Shown here piece by piece: positions 1 through 9,732 of a DNA stretch of 64,000 nucleotides (its first letter is position 1; each line of letters begins with the position of its first letter). The notes under the pieces are model-generated. The model saw only the letters and a program-made list of their open reading frames with translations, was not told where the DNA came from and did not search any database. The DNA is taken from assembly GCA_016222945.1 (NCBI GenBank), contig JACRPY010000003.1, positions 23,686-87,685 of the forward strand. The letters run 5' to 3'. This stretch comes from Methanobacterium sp. GTDB lineage: Archaea > Methanobacteriota > Methanobacteria > Methanobacteriales > Methanobacteriaceae. The position numbers were made by a program, and so were the translations under genes.

Positions 1-2
1 CA

Positions 3-83
3 CTGTGGTATGGTGCGATTTTAGGATTCCTTGTGTATTTAATATTTAAAAAGAGAATTATGGGAGAAACTCCAAAAACATAA
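3..83 (+). CDS. C-terminal end of an upstream protein, probably membrane-bound (partial)
   Basis: The window opens inside a reading frame that ends at the TAA at 81-83. The visible 26 residues contain a hydrophobic stretch (YGAILGFLVYLIF) followed by a basic tail (KKR), which fits a last transmembrane helix with a cytoplasmic end. Nothing more can be said about the family. The next gene starts 14 bases downstream, so the two may be co-transcribed. Confidence 0.5.
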   Translation: MWYGAILGFLVYLIFKKRIMGETPKT

Positions 84-97
84 TTAGAGGTGAAATA

Positions 98-1225
98 ATG
101 TCAAAGGTTGCAATAATGAAAACATCACCAGAAACCGTGACCCATGATTATAACCAAATCATGAATTTAGCAAATTATACAGAATCATTATCAAAAGAAG
201 ATAAAACAATCTTAAAACTTAACCTTTCATGGACACTTTATTATCCTGCGTGTTCAACACCACCATGGCAACTTGAAGGTGTTTTAAACACTTTAAAGAA
301 GGATAATTATACTGATGTTGTTGCTGTGGAAAATCAGACAGTGGTAACACATCCCTGGAAGGGAGCATATTACAACAAATGGCTACCTCTTTTAAATAGC
401 CATGAAATAGATTTCAAACCCTTAACAGATGTGGAATGGGTTTCACATAAACCTAAATCTGAAATGCTTGCAATGGATGATATATTTGGAGGAGTATTAG
501 TTCCTAAGATGTTTTATAACTCTAATGTGATTCATTTTCCAACGGTAAAGACTCATGGTCACACCACAACCACAGGCGCCATGAAAAATGCTTTCGGAGG
601 ATTAATACCTAAATACAGGCATCATGCACACAAAAAGATACATGAAGTCCTTGTTGATTTACTGGCAATCCAAAAAGAGATTCATAATGGAATTTTTTCA
701 GTTATGGACGGTGGCGTTTGCGGAGATGGTGCAGGACCCCGAACAATGGAACCTTTTATTGGTAATATAATCCTTGCAAGTGAAGATCAAGTAGCAATAG
801 ATGCTCTTGCAGCTAGTGTAATGGGATTTGACCCGTTGAAAATTGATTATATTAAAATGGCCCATGATAAAGGATTAGGAATGGGAGATATTGACCAGAT
901 TGAAATTGTGGGCATGGATAAAGGAGATTTAAAAAATCTAAATTTTGGATTTAAAACCAGTAGAAGTCCAGTTGTAAAGTGGGATCAACGAATAAGGAAA
1001 AGCACTATGAACGTTAAATGGCTACATAACCTCCTATTCAATTCTCCCATCTTCAAAACATTTATATTCGCTTCAGAATTCTATCATGATAAATTATGGT
1101 ACCCAACTACTGGTAAAAAGAGGATAAATGAATATAAAAAGACAGAATGGGGCCATTTATTTGATGAATATGAGTACGGGACGTTTCCAGAGTATGATGA
1201 GGTTAAAGACTGGAATCCTTATTAA
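98..1225 (+). CDS. DUF362 domain-containing protein
   Basis: 375 residues with the DUF362 layout: an N-terminal segment beginning MSKVAIMKTSPET, a central part rich in His and Gly (VKTHGHTTTTGAMKNAFGG near residues 150-168), and a later VMDGGVCGDGAGPR stretch followed by ASEDQVAIDALAASVMG. Members of this family are often linked to ferredoxin-type or redox proteins, but the reaction is not established. No CxxCxxC cluster motif is visible here. The ATG is preceded by GAGGTG. It directly follows a membrane-protein tail. Family assignment is fairly sure; function is unknown. Confidence 0.75.
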   Translation: MSKVAIMKTSPETVTHDYNQIMNLANYTESLSKEDKTILKLNLSWTLYYPACSTPPWQLEGVLNTLKKDNYTDVVAVENQTVVTHPWKGAYYNKWLPLLNSHEIDFKPLTDVEWVSHKPKSEMLAMDDIFGGVLVPKMFYNSNVIHFPTVKTHGHTTTTGAMKNAFGGLIPKYRHHAHKKIHEVLVDLLAIQKEIHNGIFSVMDGGVCGDGAGPRTMEPFIGNIILASEDQVAIDALAASVMGFDPLKIDYIKMAHDKGLGMGDIDQIEIVGMDKGDLKNLNFGFKTSRSPVVKWDQRIRKSTMNVKWLHNLLFNSPIFKTFIFASEFYHDKLWYPTTGKKRINEYKKTEWGHLFDEYEYGTFPEYDEVKDWNPY

Positions 1226-1411
1226 TCTTTTTTATTTTTTGATTTTACCTTAATTTTATTCTTCATAGTGTCTAATAATCTTCCAATTATTTTATTCAAT
1301 AGATTGCATTTTTTATATCGTGAGTGTATAAGATTGTTTTTTTTACAATATTTTCAAGCTAGAATGCTAAAAGGAATAATATAAAAAAATAAATAATAAA
1401 ACGACAAGATT

Positions 1412-1738
1412 ATGACTATGAACATGAATCCTATTATTTTTGGAGTTATCGCCGGATTAATCTTTGGAATAATATCTGTGCTGATTATGATACCTATAAA
1501 ATTTGAAGATCAACGCGAGAGAAGGGATGCTATGGCTGGAGCATTCATAGATCGTTTTATGATAGGCTTTATAATCCCCAATATGGCCATTGGCATTAAT
1601 CCAATCATTATAGGGGCTTTAATAGGGCTCGGTCTTTCTCTTCCTTCAGCAATTATAAGCAGGACTTATGCTCCTATATTAATTATTGGCATATTAGGTG
1701 GAGTAGTTATTGGATATTTAACAGGAGTGATGATATGA
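1412..1738 (+). CDS. Small integral membrane protein of unknown function
   Basis: 108 residues with about four predicted transmembrane helices (roughly 7-29, 48-62, 64-82, 86-107). A short charged loop KFEDQRERRDAM follows the first helix. The Gly-rich helices (GALIGLGL, GILGGVVIG) suggest tight helix packing. The stop overlaps the start of the next gene by ATGA, which indicates translational coupling to the alpha/beta-barrel protein at 1735. I do not recognise the family and see no catalytic motif. The start has no clear ribosome-binding site, so the exact N terminus is uncertain. Confidence 0.6.
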   Translation: MTMNMNPIIFGVIAGLIFGIISVLIMIPIKFEDQRERRDAMAGAFIDRFMIGFIIPNMAIGINPIIIGALIGLGLSLPSAIISRTYAPILIIGILGGVVIGYLTGVMI

Positions 1739-2103
1739 ATACTGATAAAGAGAAATCTTTTGTTGAAGTTTGTTTATACGAAGTAAAACCTGATAAAACT
1801 GAAGAATTCGAGGGATTGATTAAAAAAGTTCTAAAACACCACAGTGAATTCCCTGGAGTTAAAGATGTGAAATATATGAGGCGAACACATCGCCCCGGGA
1901 GCTTCAGTGATGCAAAAGCTGGAAGACCACCTATAAAACTCACTAGAAAGCCAAAATTTTATACTTATGTACTTTATTGGGAGTTAGATAACGAGATTAC
2001 ACACGGTAAAGCAACAAAATCAGGTCTAGAGAATTTTTTTAAAGAATTTAATCGATGCCTGGTTAAAGCACCTAAAATTATTCTTGGTGAAAGAATACAA
2101 TGA
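1735..2103 (+). CDS. Small dimeric alpha/beta-barrel-like protein (ABM/Dabb-type fold suspected)
   Basis: 122 residues. The opening (EVCLYEVKPDKTEEFEGLIKK) and the later strand (FYTYVLYWEL) resemble ferredoxin-like proteins of the dimeric alpha/beta-barrel group, in which a strand is followed by a helix carrying Phe and Glu. A basic insertion (YMRRTHRPGSF then KAGRPPIKLTRK) lies between the core elements. The start overlaps the stop of the membrane protein by four bases, so the two proteins are made together and may act together. No active-site residue can be named; the fold is an inference from sequence pattern. Confidence 0.5.
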   Translation: MNTDKEKSFVEVCLYEVKPDKTEEFEGLIKKVLKHHSEFPGVKDVKYMRRTHRPGSFSDAKAGRPPIKLTRKPKFYTYVLYWELDNEITHGKATKSGLENFFKEFNRCLVKAPKIILGERIQ

Positions 2104-2154
2104 AATAATAAATAAAGAGAATTATAGAGAAAGTTAATGGTTTTAGGTGAGACT

Positions 2155-2913
2155 ATGGGCTTCTACGATCTTTCAAAGGAAGAAAGAAAAGAATTAGTTT
2201 TAAAGATAGAAAAATCAATAAAAAATTATTTGGAAGCTAATGAAGATAAAAAAATTCTTAATTATGCTTCTGATGATGATTTTTACATTCGAAAAAACAC
2301 TTATCTTATTTTAGGAAGAATCTACCGTGAAAATGAAGATCTAAGAAAATACATTCTTAAAGTGGCCGAAAATCTTCTTAAAAATGAAAATGAAAATGTA
2401 CGACAAACTGCAGTTTATATTTTCGGTGAAATTGGAAAGAATGATGCTGATAGCTCCTTAAAACATTTAGAAATTGCCCTAAATGATGAACATCATGTTG
2501 TAAAGAATGCTGTAATGGGTGCTTTAAAGCAGATGGGTCAAAAAAATCCAGAACCTACTTTAGAATTTGCAAAAAAGTTTTTACATAATGAAGACCCCGA
2601 AGTACGTAGAATATTGGTTCACGGAATTGAACTTAGAGGAAGAACACATCCTCAAGATATATTGCCCCTTTTAGAAGAAATGCAAGATGAAAAAAACAGG
2701 AAAGTAAGAAAAATGGTGATCCATGTCCTTTCACAGATAAGCTACAAGAAAGGATGCTTAGAAACCGTTATTTCTTCTTTGAAAAAATGGGAGAACAAAA
2801 AATTAGTCAATGATGCTTTAATTGAAATTATAGCAGTTCATAAACGCTATAAATTTGCTGAAAAATCCCCTAAAGAAGCTGAAGAATATATTAAGCAGAA
2901 AATCTATAGTTAA
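2155..2913 (+). CDS. HEAT-repeat / DNA alkylation repeat-like protein
   Basis: About 252 residues, entirely helical, with repeated pairs of amphipathic helices: DDDFYIRKNTYLILGRI, ENVRQTAVYIFGEIG, HHVVKNAVMGALKQMG, PEVRRILVHGIELRG and RKVRKMVIHVLSQI. This is the HEAT pattern shared by scaffold proteins and AlkD-type DNA glycosylases. I chose the ATG at 2155 rather than 2137 because AGGTGA sits five bases in front of it. The fourth repeat resembles the AlkD group, but no catalytic Asp/Trp/Arg set can be assigned from reading. Function unknown; a protein- or DNA-binding scaffold is most likely. Confidence 0.6.
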   Translation: MGFYDLSKEERKELVLKIEKSIKNYLEANEDKKILNYASDDDFYIRKNTYLILGRIYRENEDLRKYILKVAENLLKNENENVRQTAVYIFGEIGKNDADSSLKHLEIALNDEHHVVKNAVMGALKQMGQKNPEPTLEFAKKFLHNEDPEVRRILVHGIELRGRTHPQDILPLLEEMQDEKNRKVRKMVIHVLSQISYKKGCLETVISSLKKWENKKLVNDALIEIIAVHKRYKFAEKSPKEAEEYIKQKIYS

Positions 2914-2941
2914 GTTTAATTAACCATTTATGGTGAATATT

Positions 2942-3928
2942 TTGAGCGAAGATATTCAAACCAAATTAGATTTTAGAACTCCTAAAACCCATGGGAAATA
3001 TGAAGAAATTCGAGTAAAATCAATTTTAAATAAGGCTAAAAAACGAGATTCATGGTTTTTAGTAGATTATTCACTTAATCCTTATCTTGGATGCTCTTAT
3101 AATTGTCTTTACTGCTACATTCGAGGAAGCCATTATGGCGGAGATACAACACATAAACTCAAAGTTAAGGCAAATGCCGAAGAAATTCTGGTAAAACAGC
3201 TTAAAAGAAGAGCCAAAAATAAAGAATATGGAATAATAGGAATTGCATCATCAACAGAACCCTATAACGAGGTTGAAAAAGAATTAAAGTTAACAAGAAG
3301 ATTACTTGAGATAATAGCAAGATTCAAATTCCCAGTAAGTATTTTAACTAGATCTACTCTTGTTTTAAGGGATATGGATATTTTAAAGAAGATCAATGAA
3401 AATGCTATTTTACCTCCTGATTTAAAGCCCAAATTAAAAGGAGGAGCCATTGTATCTTTTTCTTTTTCCACTCCTGATGAGAAACTGGCTAAAATCCCTC
3501 AAAACCATAGGTTTGGGGGCGCAAATCAAAGATTTGCTGGCTTTGAACCAAACGCCCCTACGCCCAAAGAAAGACTTAACACCATGAAAAAGTTTAAAGA
3601 TGAAGGTTTTAGAGTAGGAGTATGTTATATGCCTGTTTTACCCTTTTTATCAGACACCCCAAAACAAATAGAAAAAATGGTGGTTTTAGCCAAAAATTAT
3701 GGTGCAGATTCTATTCTAACCGGTGGTTTAACGTTATTTGGAGATGAACCAAATGATTGTAAGCCTGTTTATTATAATACGCTTAGAAAACATTTTCCAG
3801 AACTTTTAGAGAAAACTAAACTTTTATTTGGAAATAATTTTTATCCTAATAAAAAATATCAAAAAGAACTCACAGAAAGAGCAAATGAAATATGCAAAAA
3901 ATATGAAATTAAAAACAGGATAATTTAA
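2942..3928 (+). CDS. Radical SAM protein, SplB-like (Rv2578c type)
   Basis: About 328 residues. The radical SAM cluster motif is CSYNCLYC (Cx3Cx2C) within NPYLGCSYNCLYCYIRGSHY, the signature of the spore-photoproduct-lyase-like COG1533 group. Later segments fit the partial TIM barrel: IGIASSTEPYNEVE, VSILTRSTLVLRD, VGVCYMPVLPFLSD and DSILTGGLTLFGD. True spore photoproduct lyases repair UV lesions, but archaeal members of this group have no proven substrate. A TTG at 2942 has GGTGA five bases upstream; the in-frame ATG at 2930 has no such signal. It starts 28 bases after the HEAT-repeat gene and is probably in its operon. Confidence 0.75.
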   Translation: MSEDIQTKLDFRTPKTHGKYEEIRVKSILNKAKKRDSWFLVDYSLNPYLGCSYNCLYCYIRGSHYGGDTTHKLKVKANAEEILVKQLKRRAKNKEYGIIGIASSTEPYNEVEKELKLTRRLLEIIARFKFPVSILTRSTLVLRDMDILKKINENAILPPDLKPKLKGGAIVSFSFSTPDEKLAKIPQNHRFGGANQRFAGFEPNAPTPKERLNTMKKFKDEGFRVGVCYMPVLPFLSDTPKQIEKMVVLAKNYGADSILTGGLTLFGDEPNDCKPVYYNTLRKHFPELLEKTKLLFGNNFYPNKKYQKELTERANEICKKYEIKNRII

Positions 3929-3986
3929 AGAATATAATCAACTATTAACTCGCGTAAATAATATTTAAAGATTAAAAAGTGATATT

Positions 3987-4838
3987 ATGGAATCTAATAT
4001 AAAATTCGGACCTGCAGGACGACCCATAGGATTTAATGGTAAAACTACAAAGGTTTGTGATTATGTAAAGGAAATTGGACTTAATGCCTTCGAATATCAA
4101 GCTACTTATGGTGTTAAAATATCAAAACAATCTGCACTTGAGCTTTATGAAAATGCAGCAGTAAATGATGTTTTAGTTTCAATGCATGCGCCTTATTACA
4201 TTAATTTATCTTCTCAAAAGGAAGAAACAATACAAAAATCAATTTTAAGGCTTGTTCAATCAGCTAAAGCCGGAGATTGGATGGGCGCTTATAGAATTGT
4301 TTTTCATATGGGTTTTTATACAAAATATTCTCCCATGGAAGCTGCAGAAAAATGTAAATCTGCGATTTCCCAGCTTTTAGAAAAAGTTGAAAGTCTTGGA
4401 ATTAAAAAATATACATTTGCACCAGAAACAACAGGTAAAAAATCCCAATTTGGATCTCTTGAGGAAATAATAGATATATGTCAATCTTTTGACAATTTCG
4501 CGCCGACTGTAGACTTCGCCCATATACATGCAAGATCTGGAGGAAGTATTAAAACTAAAGAAGATTACAAAAAGATATTTGATAAAATTGAGAATGAATT
4601 AGGCACTAAAACACTTCATTCACATTTTACAAAGATAGAGTATACTGATGCTGGTGAGAGAAAGCATCATGTGCTTGCAGATGAAAATTTTGGGCCGCCT
4701 CTTATCCCATTACTTGAATTAATTTCAGAAAATGGGTTTGATATCACTGTGATATGTGAAACGCCTTTTTTAGACCAAGATGCTTTAATTATGAAAAATG
4801 AATATGAAAAAATTTTAAAGAAAGTTTTAATTCAGTAA
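3987..4838 (+). CDS. Endonuclease IV-like / xylose isomerase-like TIM-barrel protein
   Basis: 283 residues beginning [12 protein letters not shown], a start shared by archaeal endonuclease IV homologues (COG0648). Conserved metal-ligand-like positions are visible: [43 protein letters not shown] and ICETPFL, matching the His/Glu/Asp set of the AP endonuclease 2 fold. Endonuclease IV cuts DNA 5' of abasic sites using a trinuclear zinc centre. The archaeal paralogues are not all proven nucleases, so this may be a repair enzyme or a sugar-phosphate isomerase-like enzyme. It lies 58 bases after the SplB-like gene. Confidence 0.7.
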   Translation: MESNIKFGPAGRPIGFNGKTTKVCDYVKEIGLNAFEYQATYGVKISKQSALELYENAAVNDVLVSMHAPYYINLSSQKEETIQKSILRLVQSAKAGDWMGAYRIVFHMGFYTKYSPMEAAEKCKSAISQLLEKVESLGIKKYTFAPETTGKKSQFGSLEEIIDICQSFDNFAPTVDFAHIHARSGGSIKTKEDYKKIFDKIENELGTKTLHSHFTKIEYTDAGERKHHVLADENFGPPLIPLLELISENGFDITVICETPFLDQDALIMKNEYEKILKKVLIQ

Positions 4839-4990
4839 TCATAAACTATTTAAATGGTGTTGAACTAATTCTATTTTTCATGTTCTATATTTTAGTTTTG
4901 ATAAAATAAAGGCTAAAGTTTTTATTTATTATTGTACATATCATTCTATGAAAATGTATAAAATTAAAATAATTTACGAATTTTTCATGT

Positions 4991-5034
4991 TTACGAAATT
5001 ACATTTCGTAACCGCAAAAAATCTCATTTTTTGC
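4991..5034. repeat. Pair of short perfect hairpins with three-base loops (hairpin-string locus A)
   Basis: Two adjacent palindromes: 4991-5011 has a 9-bp stem TTACGAAAT with loop TAC, and 5014-5034 has a 9-bp stem GCAAAAAAT with loop CTC. They lie between the endonuclease IV-like gene and the AAA ATPase. The second hairpin and its flanks (CC before, ATGC after) recur closely at 27104-27124. See the findings for the family. Confidence 0.7.
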
Positions 5035-5086
5035 ATGCTTAAAAACTTAATTTTAACCCATATAATTAACATCAGAAGGTGTATTA

Positions 5087-6208
5087 GTGAAATTTAGCAA
5101 TACAGTATCCGATCCCTATATAATAGAAAAAAAGACACCTCAAACTACTGGTGGGCCTAAAAAAGAAGCAAAAGTAGTTGTTTTACAATCAATTGGTTAT
5201 CCTTTCCTTTGTAATTTAGTTGAAAATCCAAAAATAGAGATATTTGATAAAGAGCTTTTTGAACTTTATGCTCAAGAACAGTGGGAAGGCTACACAGTTT
5301 ATGAAGGTTCTTTTTTATTTGATCAAAAATTACTACCAGATTATGCATTTAAAATAATAAAAGCACATCCAAACAGCTCCCAGATAACTGCAAATACTTC
5401 AATACTCCTAATGGAGAGTGAAGAAGATAAGGAGTTTAAGAAAATTGAAAGCAATATTAAAATGGAAGATGTTGTAGGTCAAGAGCGTGCCAAGACTAAA
5501 TGTAAGATAATAATGAAATATCTGCAAGACCCTGAAAAATTTAAAGAATGGGCCCCCCGTAATGTTCTTTTCTATGGACAGCCGGGGACAGGGAAAACAA
5601 TGCTTGCAAAATCACTTTCCAATGAACTTCAAGTTCCATTATTCCTTGTAAAAGCAACAAGGCTTATAGGTGAACATGTTGGTGATGGTGCAAGGCAAAT
5701 ACATGAACTTTTTGAAATTGCGACACAATCAGCTCCTTCAGTAATATTTATTGATGAAATGGATGCTGTTGGGCTTGACAGGAAATACCAATCACTCAGG
5801 GGAGACGTTTCAGAAGTTGTAAACGCCCTTCTTACTGAAATGGATGGAATAGACCAGAATTATGGTGTTGTGACCATAGGTGCTACTAATAATCCACATT
5901 TACTTGATTTTGCAATAAGAAGCCGTTTTGAAGAAGAGATAGAATTTGTAATTCCTAATAAAGAACAAAGAATAAGCATGCTTACCAATTACATTAAAAC
6001 AATGCCCTTTGAAGTTAATGTAAATGTTGAAAAGCTGGCAAACGTCAGTAAAGGAATGTCTGGCAGAGATATTAAGGAACGTTTATTAAAAACAGCCCTT
6101 CATAAAGCAATTTCTGAAGATATGAATACAGTTACATGGGATCACATGGAATATGCCTTAAAAATGCATAAAAAAGAGAAAAATGAACCTAAACATATGT
6201 TCGCATGA
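5087..6208 (+). CDS. AAA family ATPase (COG1223-like)
   Basis: 373 residues with a GTG start preceded by AGAAGGTG. The AAA domain spans about residues 125-360: Walker A GQPGTGKT near 164-171, Walker [10 protein letters not shown] near 219-227, sensor region [10 protein letters not shown], and an arginine-finger-like [10 protein letters not shown]. The N-terminal 120 residues lack the PAN coiled coil and OB domains, and no membrane segment or protease motif is seen. This matches the stand-alone archaeal AAA ATPases related to Cdc48 and FtsH, whose substrates are unknown. It stands alone between two intergenic regions. Confidence 0.8.
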   Translation: MKFSNTVSDPYIIEKKTPQTTGGPKKEAKVVVLQSIGYPFLCNLVENPKIEIFDKELFELYAQEQWEGYTVYEGSFLFDQKLLPDYAFKIIKAHPNSSQITANTSILLMESEEDKEFKKIESNIKMEDVVGQERAKTKCKIIMKYLQDPEKFKEWAPRNVLFYGQPGTGKTMLAKSLSNELQVPLFLVKATRLIGEHVGDGARQIHELFEIATQSAPSVIFIDEMDAVGLDRKYQSLRGDVSEVVNALLTEMDGIDQNYGVVTIGATNNPHLLDFAIRSRFEEEIEFVIPNKEQRISMLTNYIKTMPFEVNVNVEKLANVSKGMSGRDIKERLLKTALHKAISEDMNTVTWDHMEYALKMHKKEKNEPKHMFA

Positions 6209-6276
6209 TTGAATATATTATTAAATATTCTCTATTCCCCTTTTTTCTTATTTTAAATAGTAAAGGATGAAAATAT

Positions 6277-7044
6277 ATGAAAATAAGTGAAATGCTATAT
6301 GATGCAGCAAAATATCCTTTCTTCGGAATAAAACAGCTGCTTTTACTTGGTTTAATGATTTTAATAAGCGCTTTTCTTTTAGGTCAATATAATGATCTTT
6401 ATTTTTATGTATACGATGTTTTTGGGGCTACAGCACTATTAGTGATGATGATGCTGTTTTTTTTAATAGTAATCATTTTTACAGTTTTTGAAGCAGGTTA
6501 TTCCTTCAAAATAATTGAAAAAAGTGTTTTACAAATTGAAAATCCTCCTAAATTGAATCATTTTATTTCTATGTTTAAACACGGTATTAACGAGATAATT
6601 ATTGGAATTATCTACTTTTCAGTGCCTTTTATCATTTTATTAGTCATTTTAGATAATATTTTTAATGAAATAAATTTAGGATTTCCTCCATTAAGCATTG
6701 AAATTTCCATTTTAATTTTAATTGTTGTAATCATGTTAGGATTTCTTGCAGATATGATTTTTACAGTTTCTATACCCTACATGGCCTCTAAAGGCGGTTC
6801 ATTTAAACATGCATTCAATATTCCTCAAATATTTAAGAAAATAAAAAAAATAGGCTTTAAAAAACTTTTTATCAGTTATATAATTATTATTTTTGGTTTA
6901 GTGGCAATTGGAGGACCAATACTAAAAGAAATAATAGGATCCACCAATATATTCGGTTTTTTCTTTGCAGAAGAACTACTTGCCCCCTATCTTATTATGT
7001 TTTCAGCCAGATTTACTGCATTAATTTATATGGAATCTCTTTAG
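6277..7044 (+). CDS. DUF4013 membrane protein
   Basis: 255 residues with six or so hydrophobic segments. It starts with the signature MLYDAAKYPFFGIKQLLLLG, typical of DUF4013 proteins, which are abundant in Methanobacteriales, and ends with a membrane-embedded FSARFTALIYMESL. The ribosome-binding site is AGGATG. The role is unknown. The downstream gap carries the paired operators of the next gene, so this gene is the last of its unit. Confidence 0.75.
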   Translation: MKISEMLYDAAKYPFFGIKQLLLLGLMILISAFLLGQYNDLYFYVYDVFGATALLVMMMLFFLIVIIFTVFEAGYSFKIIEKSVLQIENPPKLNHFISMFKHGINEIIIGIIYFSVPFIILLVILDNIFNEINLGFPPLSIEISILILIVVIMLGFLADMIFTVSIPYMASKGGSFKHAFNIPQIFKKIKKIGFKKLFISYIIIIFGLVAIGGPILKEIIGSTNIFGFFFAEELLAPYLIMFSARFTALIYMESL

Positions 7045-7069
7045 TTCAATATTGCGCCCGAAAAACATA

Positions 7070-7099
7070 TATAACAATCGTTATATAACTATTGTTAAT
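7070..7099 (+). promoter_or_regulatory. Two overlapping sulfur-regulon operators in front of metB
   Basis: Site 1 (7070-7085) is TATAACAATCGTTATA, a perfect TATAAC-N4-GTTATA dyad. Site 2 (7084-7099) is TATAACTATTGTTAAT. They share two bases, so their centres are 14 bp apart. The left half-site runs into the TATA-like element CATATATAA, which suggests repression by blocking TBP. The arrangement is nearly identical to that in front of thi4. Confidence 0.75.
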
Positions 7100-7196
7100 A
7101 TTTTTAAAAAGGAATCTATTTTTAAATCTAGTATCAAAAAATCAATTTATATAAAATGAACATTTTCACAAATTTATATAAAATAGGAGGCAAAAT

Positions 7197-8262
7197 ATGA
7201 AGTTTAATACAAAATCAGTACACTCAGGGAGGTCACCATGTCCAGCAACCGGTGCAATTTCAACACCCATATGGCAGACTTCCACTTTTGTCTTTGATGA
7301 CTACGAGAAACCCAAAGAACATGATTATTCAAGAACAAGTAATCCTACAAGAAGTGCCTTGGAAGAAGCCCTTGCAGAACTGGAAGGAGGCAATGCAGGA
7401 TTTGCATTTTCAAGCGGAATGTCAGCAATTACAAGCGTAATACATATATTGAAAGCAGGAGATCATATTATAGCTTGCGATGATCTTTATGGAGGTACCT
7501 ACAGGCTATTTTCAGAGATAATGACCAAATTTGGCCTTGAATTCACATTTATAAGACTCGATGATGCTGAAAAAATTAAGAATGCAATAAAGCCTAACAC
7601 AAAAATGATATGGATTGAAACTCCTTCAAATCCATTACTCACTATTACTGATCTTGAAATGGTTTCAAAAATTGCAAAAGAACATAATTTGCTAACAGTT
7701 ACAGATAACACATTTTCATCGCCCTATTTTTTAAGACCAATTGACTTTGGAATTGACATTGTAGTTCATTCCACAACTAAATATATAAACGGGCATTGTG
7801 ACGTTATTGGGGGAGCTGTAATAACAACAACAGATAAACTAGCAGAAGAAGTTCATTTCCAGTTAAATGGGCTTGGAACAAACGCATCTCCCTTCGATTC
7901 ATGGCTTGTACTTAGAGGTATAAAAACACTGCCCCTTAGGATGGATAAGCACGCGGCAAACTCACAAGAAGTGGCTGAATACTTAAATGAACACCCTAAA
8001 GTTAGTGATGTTTTTTATCCAGGGCTTCCATCCCATAAAGGTCATGAAATTGCCAAAAAACAGATGAAAGGATTCGGAGGAGTAGTTTGGTGGGGCAGAT
8101 TCACTTGTAGAACATGCTGCTACAATGAGTCATGCTTCAATGGGTGAAGAAGGCCGTAAAAATGCAGGGATAACTGATGATGTAATCAGATTATCCATTG
8201 GACTTGAAGATGCTGATGATTTAATTGAAGATTTAAGCAAAGGACTTTCAAATAAATTATAA
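7197..8262 (+). pseudogene. metB: Cystathionine gamma-synthase/lyase (MetB-like), broken by an internal deletion
   Basis: Residues 1-300 are a well-kept PLP enzyme of the Cys/Met metabolism family: SGMSAITS, SNPLLTITD, TDNTFSSPYF and the PLP lysine in HSTTKYINGHCDVIGG. After KGFGGVV (about 8085) the frame changes. The current frame stops at 8147, but the next frame continues GADSLVEHAATMSHASMGEE and ends LSKGLSNKL at 8262, exactly the normal C terminus. The usual SFE...LFTLAESLGG block of about 27 residues is missing, so roughly 80 bases (not a multiple of three) are deleted. AGGAGG precedes the ATG and intact operators lie upstream. It is either a recent pseudogene or an assembly error. Confidence 0.8.
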
Positions 8263-8418
8263 TTCAAATAAGGAACTATTAAAATGCTATTTTTAATTTC
8301 CAAGTTTGTTTTAAATTTTATTAATTTAAAAATATAAGCTACCAAACATATAATATACAAATAAGAAATTTAATATTTTAAATTATCATACTTTTTAAAT
8401 CCAGAGGAGTATTAAAAA

Positions 8419-9564
8419 ATGGATTATGAACTTATAATCGTTAGATATGGAGAAATTGGAGTAAAAAGCCCTAAAGTAAGGCGTAGATTTGAAAATAAGC
8501 TTATATCAAATATAAAAAGCAAGTTGAAATGTGAAATTAAGATAAATCAAGGCAGAATATTTTTATATCCAGAAAACTTTGATGATGCAATTGAATCTTT
8601 AAATAAGATAATGGGCGTAGTCTCATTTTCTCCTGCAGTATCCACCGAAACCGATTTTGAGAGCATAGAAGAAACATTAAGCAAATATACGGATAATTTA
8701 CTTTCTGAAGGTTTATTTTCATCTGAAAAATCTTTTGCAGTAAGGTGCAGACGAGTAGGAACACATGAATTCAGTAGCCAAAAAATGGCAGGGTTTTGCG
8801 GCTCAGTAATTGTTAAAAAAACGGGAGCACCTGTAAATTTAAGTAAACCTAATTTTGAATTCTTTATAGAAGTAAGAGAAGATAAAACCTATATTTTCCA
8901 TGAAAAAATTCAAGGGTTAGGAGGCCTTCCAGTTGGAACTCAAGGAAAGGTTATTGCACTTGTATCTGGAGGTATTGATTCGCCTGTTGCAGCATTTTTA
9001 ATGATGAAAAGAGGCTGTGAACTTATAATACTCAATTTTAATAACTATCCTTACACTGGAGGCTCAAATGAGAAAGTTCTTAAAATTGTTGAAAAACTAA
9101 ACGAATATTCACCTTCAAAGCTTAAGTTTTATGAAGGAAATTATGGAGAATTCCTCAAAAATTGTATTGAAAATGCAAATCCGCGGTTAACTTGTGTTTT
9201 ATGTAAAAGTGGGATGTATAAAATCGCTGAAAAGCTTGCAAAAGAAGAAGATGCCCTTGCAATAGTTGATGGAAGCAGTTTAGGACAGGTTGCATCTCAA
9301 ACACTCCCTAATTTGCTTGCAACAAGATACATAACACAAATGCCTGTTTTAAGCCCATTAATAGGTCTTGACAAGGTGGAAATAGAAAATATGGGAAAAA
9401 AGATAGGGACTTTTGATATCTCTATTTTGCCTGCACCAGGATGCACAGCGGTTCCAAAATATCCAGAAACTAATGCTGACCTTGAAAAGGTTTTAGAAGT
9501 GCTGGAAAAAATTAATTTTGATTCGGAAACTGAAAAAGTGTTTTCTTCTTTTAAAACTAAATAA
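8419..9564 (+). CDS. thiI: tRNA 4-thiouridine synthase ThiI
   Basis: 381 residues: N-terminal ferredoxin-like domain (LIIVRYGEIGVKSPKVRRRF), THUMP domain (about 60-165), then a PP-loop ATPase domain with SGGIDSP at 183-189. It has no C-terminal rhodanese domain, as is usual in methanogens. The CVLC motif (Cys259, Cys262) and Cys342 in PAPGCTAVP correspond to the CxxC and third cysteine that, in Methanococcus ThiI, bind an iron-sulfur cluster. The enzyme adenylates U8 of tRNA and replaces oxygen with sulfur. GAGGAG precedes the ATG. No operator is seen in its own promoter. Confidence 0.92.
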   Translation: MDYELIIVRYGEIGVKSPKVRRRFENKLISNIKSKLKCEIKINQGRIFLYPENFDDAIESLNKIMGVVSFSPAVSTETDFESIEETLSKYTDNLLSEGLFSSEKSFAVRCRRVGTHEFSSQKMAGFCGSVIVKKTGAPVNLSKPNFEFFIEVREDKTYIFHEKIQGLGGLPVGTQGKVIALVSGGIDSPVAAFLMMKRGCELIILNFNNYPYTGGSNEKVLKIVEKLNEYSPSKLKFYEGNYGEFLKNCIENANPRLTCVLCKSGMYKIAEKLAKEEDALAIVDGSSLGQVASQTLPNLLATRYITQMPVLSPLIGLDKVEIENMGKKIGTFDISILPAPGCTAVPKYPETNADLEKVLEVLEKINFDSETEKVFSSFKTK

Positions 9565-9589
9565 TCTTGAATTTTACAAAAAATTTAAC

Positions 9590-9608
9590 TTATTTTTTAT
9601 TTTTTTTT
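9590..9608 (+). terminator. T-rich terminator after thiI
   Basis: Two T runs (TTATTTTTTA and TTTTTTTT) lie 26 bases after the thiI stop, which is the usual form of an archaeal terminator. There is no strong stem. Confidence 0.45.
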
Positions 9609-9682
9609 AATATTTTAGAATTTAAAAAAACCTCAAATGTTCTATTTTTAATTTATGTAGCATTTAATGCACAATATTTATA

Positions 9683-9712
9683 TGTAACAATCGTTATATA
9701 ACTATTGTTAAG
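9683..9712 (+). promoter_or_regulatory. Two overlapping sulfur-regulon operators in front of thi4
   Basis: Site 1 (9683-9698) reads TGTAACAATCGTTATA and site 2 (9697-9712) reads TATAACTATTGTTAAG, again sharing two bases. The tandem differs from the one at 7070-7099 at only two positions. The TATA-like TTTATATG lies immediately upstream and merges with the first half-site. The gene start is 20 bases downstream. Confidence 0.75.
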
Positions 9713-9732
9713 TAAAATAAATGGGGATATAT

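Noticed and set aside
7197..8262. Readthrough or programmed frameshift as the explanation for metB
   Set aside because: A whole conserved block of about 27 residues is missing at the frame change, so recoding alone could not restore the protein.
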